Below are positions 7,825 to 8,389 of a stretch of 8,389 nucleotides of DNA, in pieces. Source of the DNA: Rhodobacter sp. (GTDB lineage: Bacteria; Pseudomonadota; Alphaproteobacteria; Rhodobacterales; Rhodobacteraceae); the NCBI GenBank assembly GCA_013824045.1, contig PNND01000264.1, positions 1 to 8,389 on the forward strand, in the 5' to 3' direction. The notes under the pieces are model-generated. The model was not told where the DNA came from. It did no database searches and worked only from the letters and a program-made list of their open reading frames with translations. The position numbers were made by a program, and so were the translations under genes. How positions within the stretch are numbered: the first letter of the stretch is position 1; each line of letters begins with the position of its first letter.

Positions 7825-8389
7825 ATGGCAACCGCATCCCTTTCCATCGACCTCGACGCCATCGCCGCCAACTGGCAGGCGCTGGATCGCCTGTCATCCC
7901 CCGGCGTGCAGACCGCCGCCGTCGTGAAGGCCGATGCTTATGGCACCGGCATAGCCCGCACTGGCCCGGCCCTCGCCCGCGCAGGCGCACGGCGCTTCTT
8001 CGTCGCCGTCACTGAGGAGGGTGCCGCCCTGCGTCAGGTGCTTGGCCCCGGCCCGCAGATCGCCATCCTTGGCGGCCATATGGCCGGCGATACCGAGATG
8101 ATCCATGATCTCGACCTGACCCCGATGCTCAATTCGCTCCAGCAGGTCACCCGCCATCTGGAAGCCCTGCCCCGCCACCCTTTCGGCATTCAGCTGGATA
8201 CGGGCATGAACCGCCTCGGCATGGAAATGGCCGAATGGCAGGCCGTGGCCCCCATCGTACTGGCCGCCCGCCCGGAACTTCTGATGTCCCACCTCGCCTG
8301 CGCGGATGAGCCGGACCATCCCATGAACCCCATGCAATTGGCCAATTTCCACGCCATGACCGATGGTCTGGGCATCCCCCGGTCCTTCG
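7825..8389 (+). CDS. alr: Alanine racemase (partial, C-terminus beyond right edge)
   Basis: The first 188 codons are visible and the frame is open to the window end. The enzyme interconverts L- and D-alanine with pyridoxal phosphate, supplying D-alanine for peptidoglycan. The PLP lysine is K35 in [10 protein letters not shown] (33-42), where the family usually has KANAYGHG or [18 protein letters not shown] (123-132) holds the arginine (R130) that contacts the PLP lysine environment, and MSHLACAD (154-161) is the next conserved block. The N-terminal [13 protein letters not shown] fits the start of the family's TIM-barrel domain, so ATG 7825 is well placed although there is no ribosome binding site. 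The C-terminal domain with the catalytic tyrosine lies outside the window, so completeness cannot be judged. dnaB followed by alr is a known neighbourhood in enterobacteria, here with a dehydrogenase between them. Confidence 0.95.
   Translation, partial: MATASLSIDLDAIAANWQALDRLSSPGVQTAAVVKADAYGTGIARTGPALARAGARRFFVAVTEEGAALRQVLGPGPQIAILGGHMAGDTEMIHDLDLTPMLNSLQQVTRHLEALPRHPFGIQLDTGMNRLGMEMAEWQAVAPIVLAARPELLMSHLACADEPDHPMNPMQLANFHAMTDGLGIPRSF

Overview
The window is GC-rich, tightly packed and has high-GC codon use throughout. It looks like chromosomal DNA of an alphaproteobacterium, most likely of the order Rhodobacterales (Rhodobacter/Roseobacter relatives). The reasons are the pyrC-pyrE and dnaB/alr context, the flavour of the proteins, and an intergenic repeat block of a kind I associate with that group. 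The assignment rests on recognition, not on a search.

Layout. (1) 1-697, minus strand: the N-terminal 232 codons of a MoxR-type AAA+ ATPase that runs off the left edge. (2) 832-1842, plus: a family 2 glycosyltransferase, divergent from the ATPase. (3) 2019-3062, plus: a protein of unknown function with an alpha/beta-hydrolase-like core that lacks the usual nucleophile. (4) 3143-4183 pyrC and 4314-4994 pyrE: dihydroorotase and orotate phosphoribosyltransferase, two steps of de novo UMP synthesis. They are separated by three consecutive near-perfect triloop palindromes. (5) 4995-5279: a non-coding stretch with a terminator-like hairpin, four TGTG-headed 11-bp steps, two GANTC sites and an exact TTATCCACA DnaA box. 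It leads into (6) dnaB, 5280-6779, the replicative helicase. (7) 6793-7581: a short-chain dehydrogenase 13 nt downstream of dnaB. (8) 7582-7824: a run of strong GC-rich hairpins. (9) 7825 to the right edge: the N-terminal part of alanine racemase (alr).

Most of the window is core housekeeping: pyrimidine synthesis, replication fork helicase and D-alanine supply for the cell wall. I see no CRISPR array, transposase, tRNA, rRNA or toxin-antitoxin pair, and no clear evidence of a new multi-gene system. The observations most worth a second look are non-coding: the pyrC-pyrE palindrome trio, the DnaA-box-like array before dnaB, and the small hairpin just upstream of the pyrC start codon. Two protein-level oddities also stand out: the nucleophile-less hydrolase-like protein, and a dehydrogenase lying between dnaB and alr.
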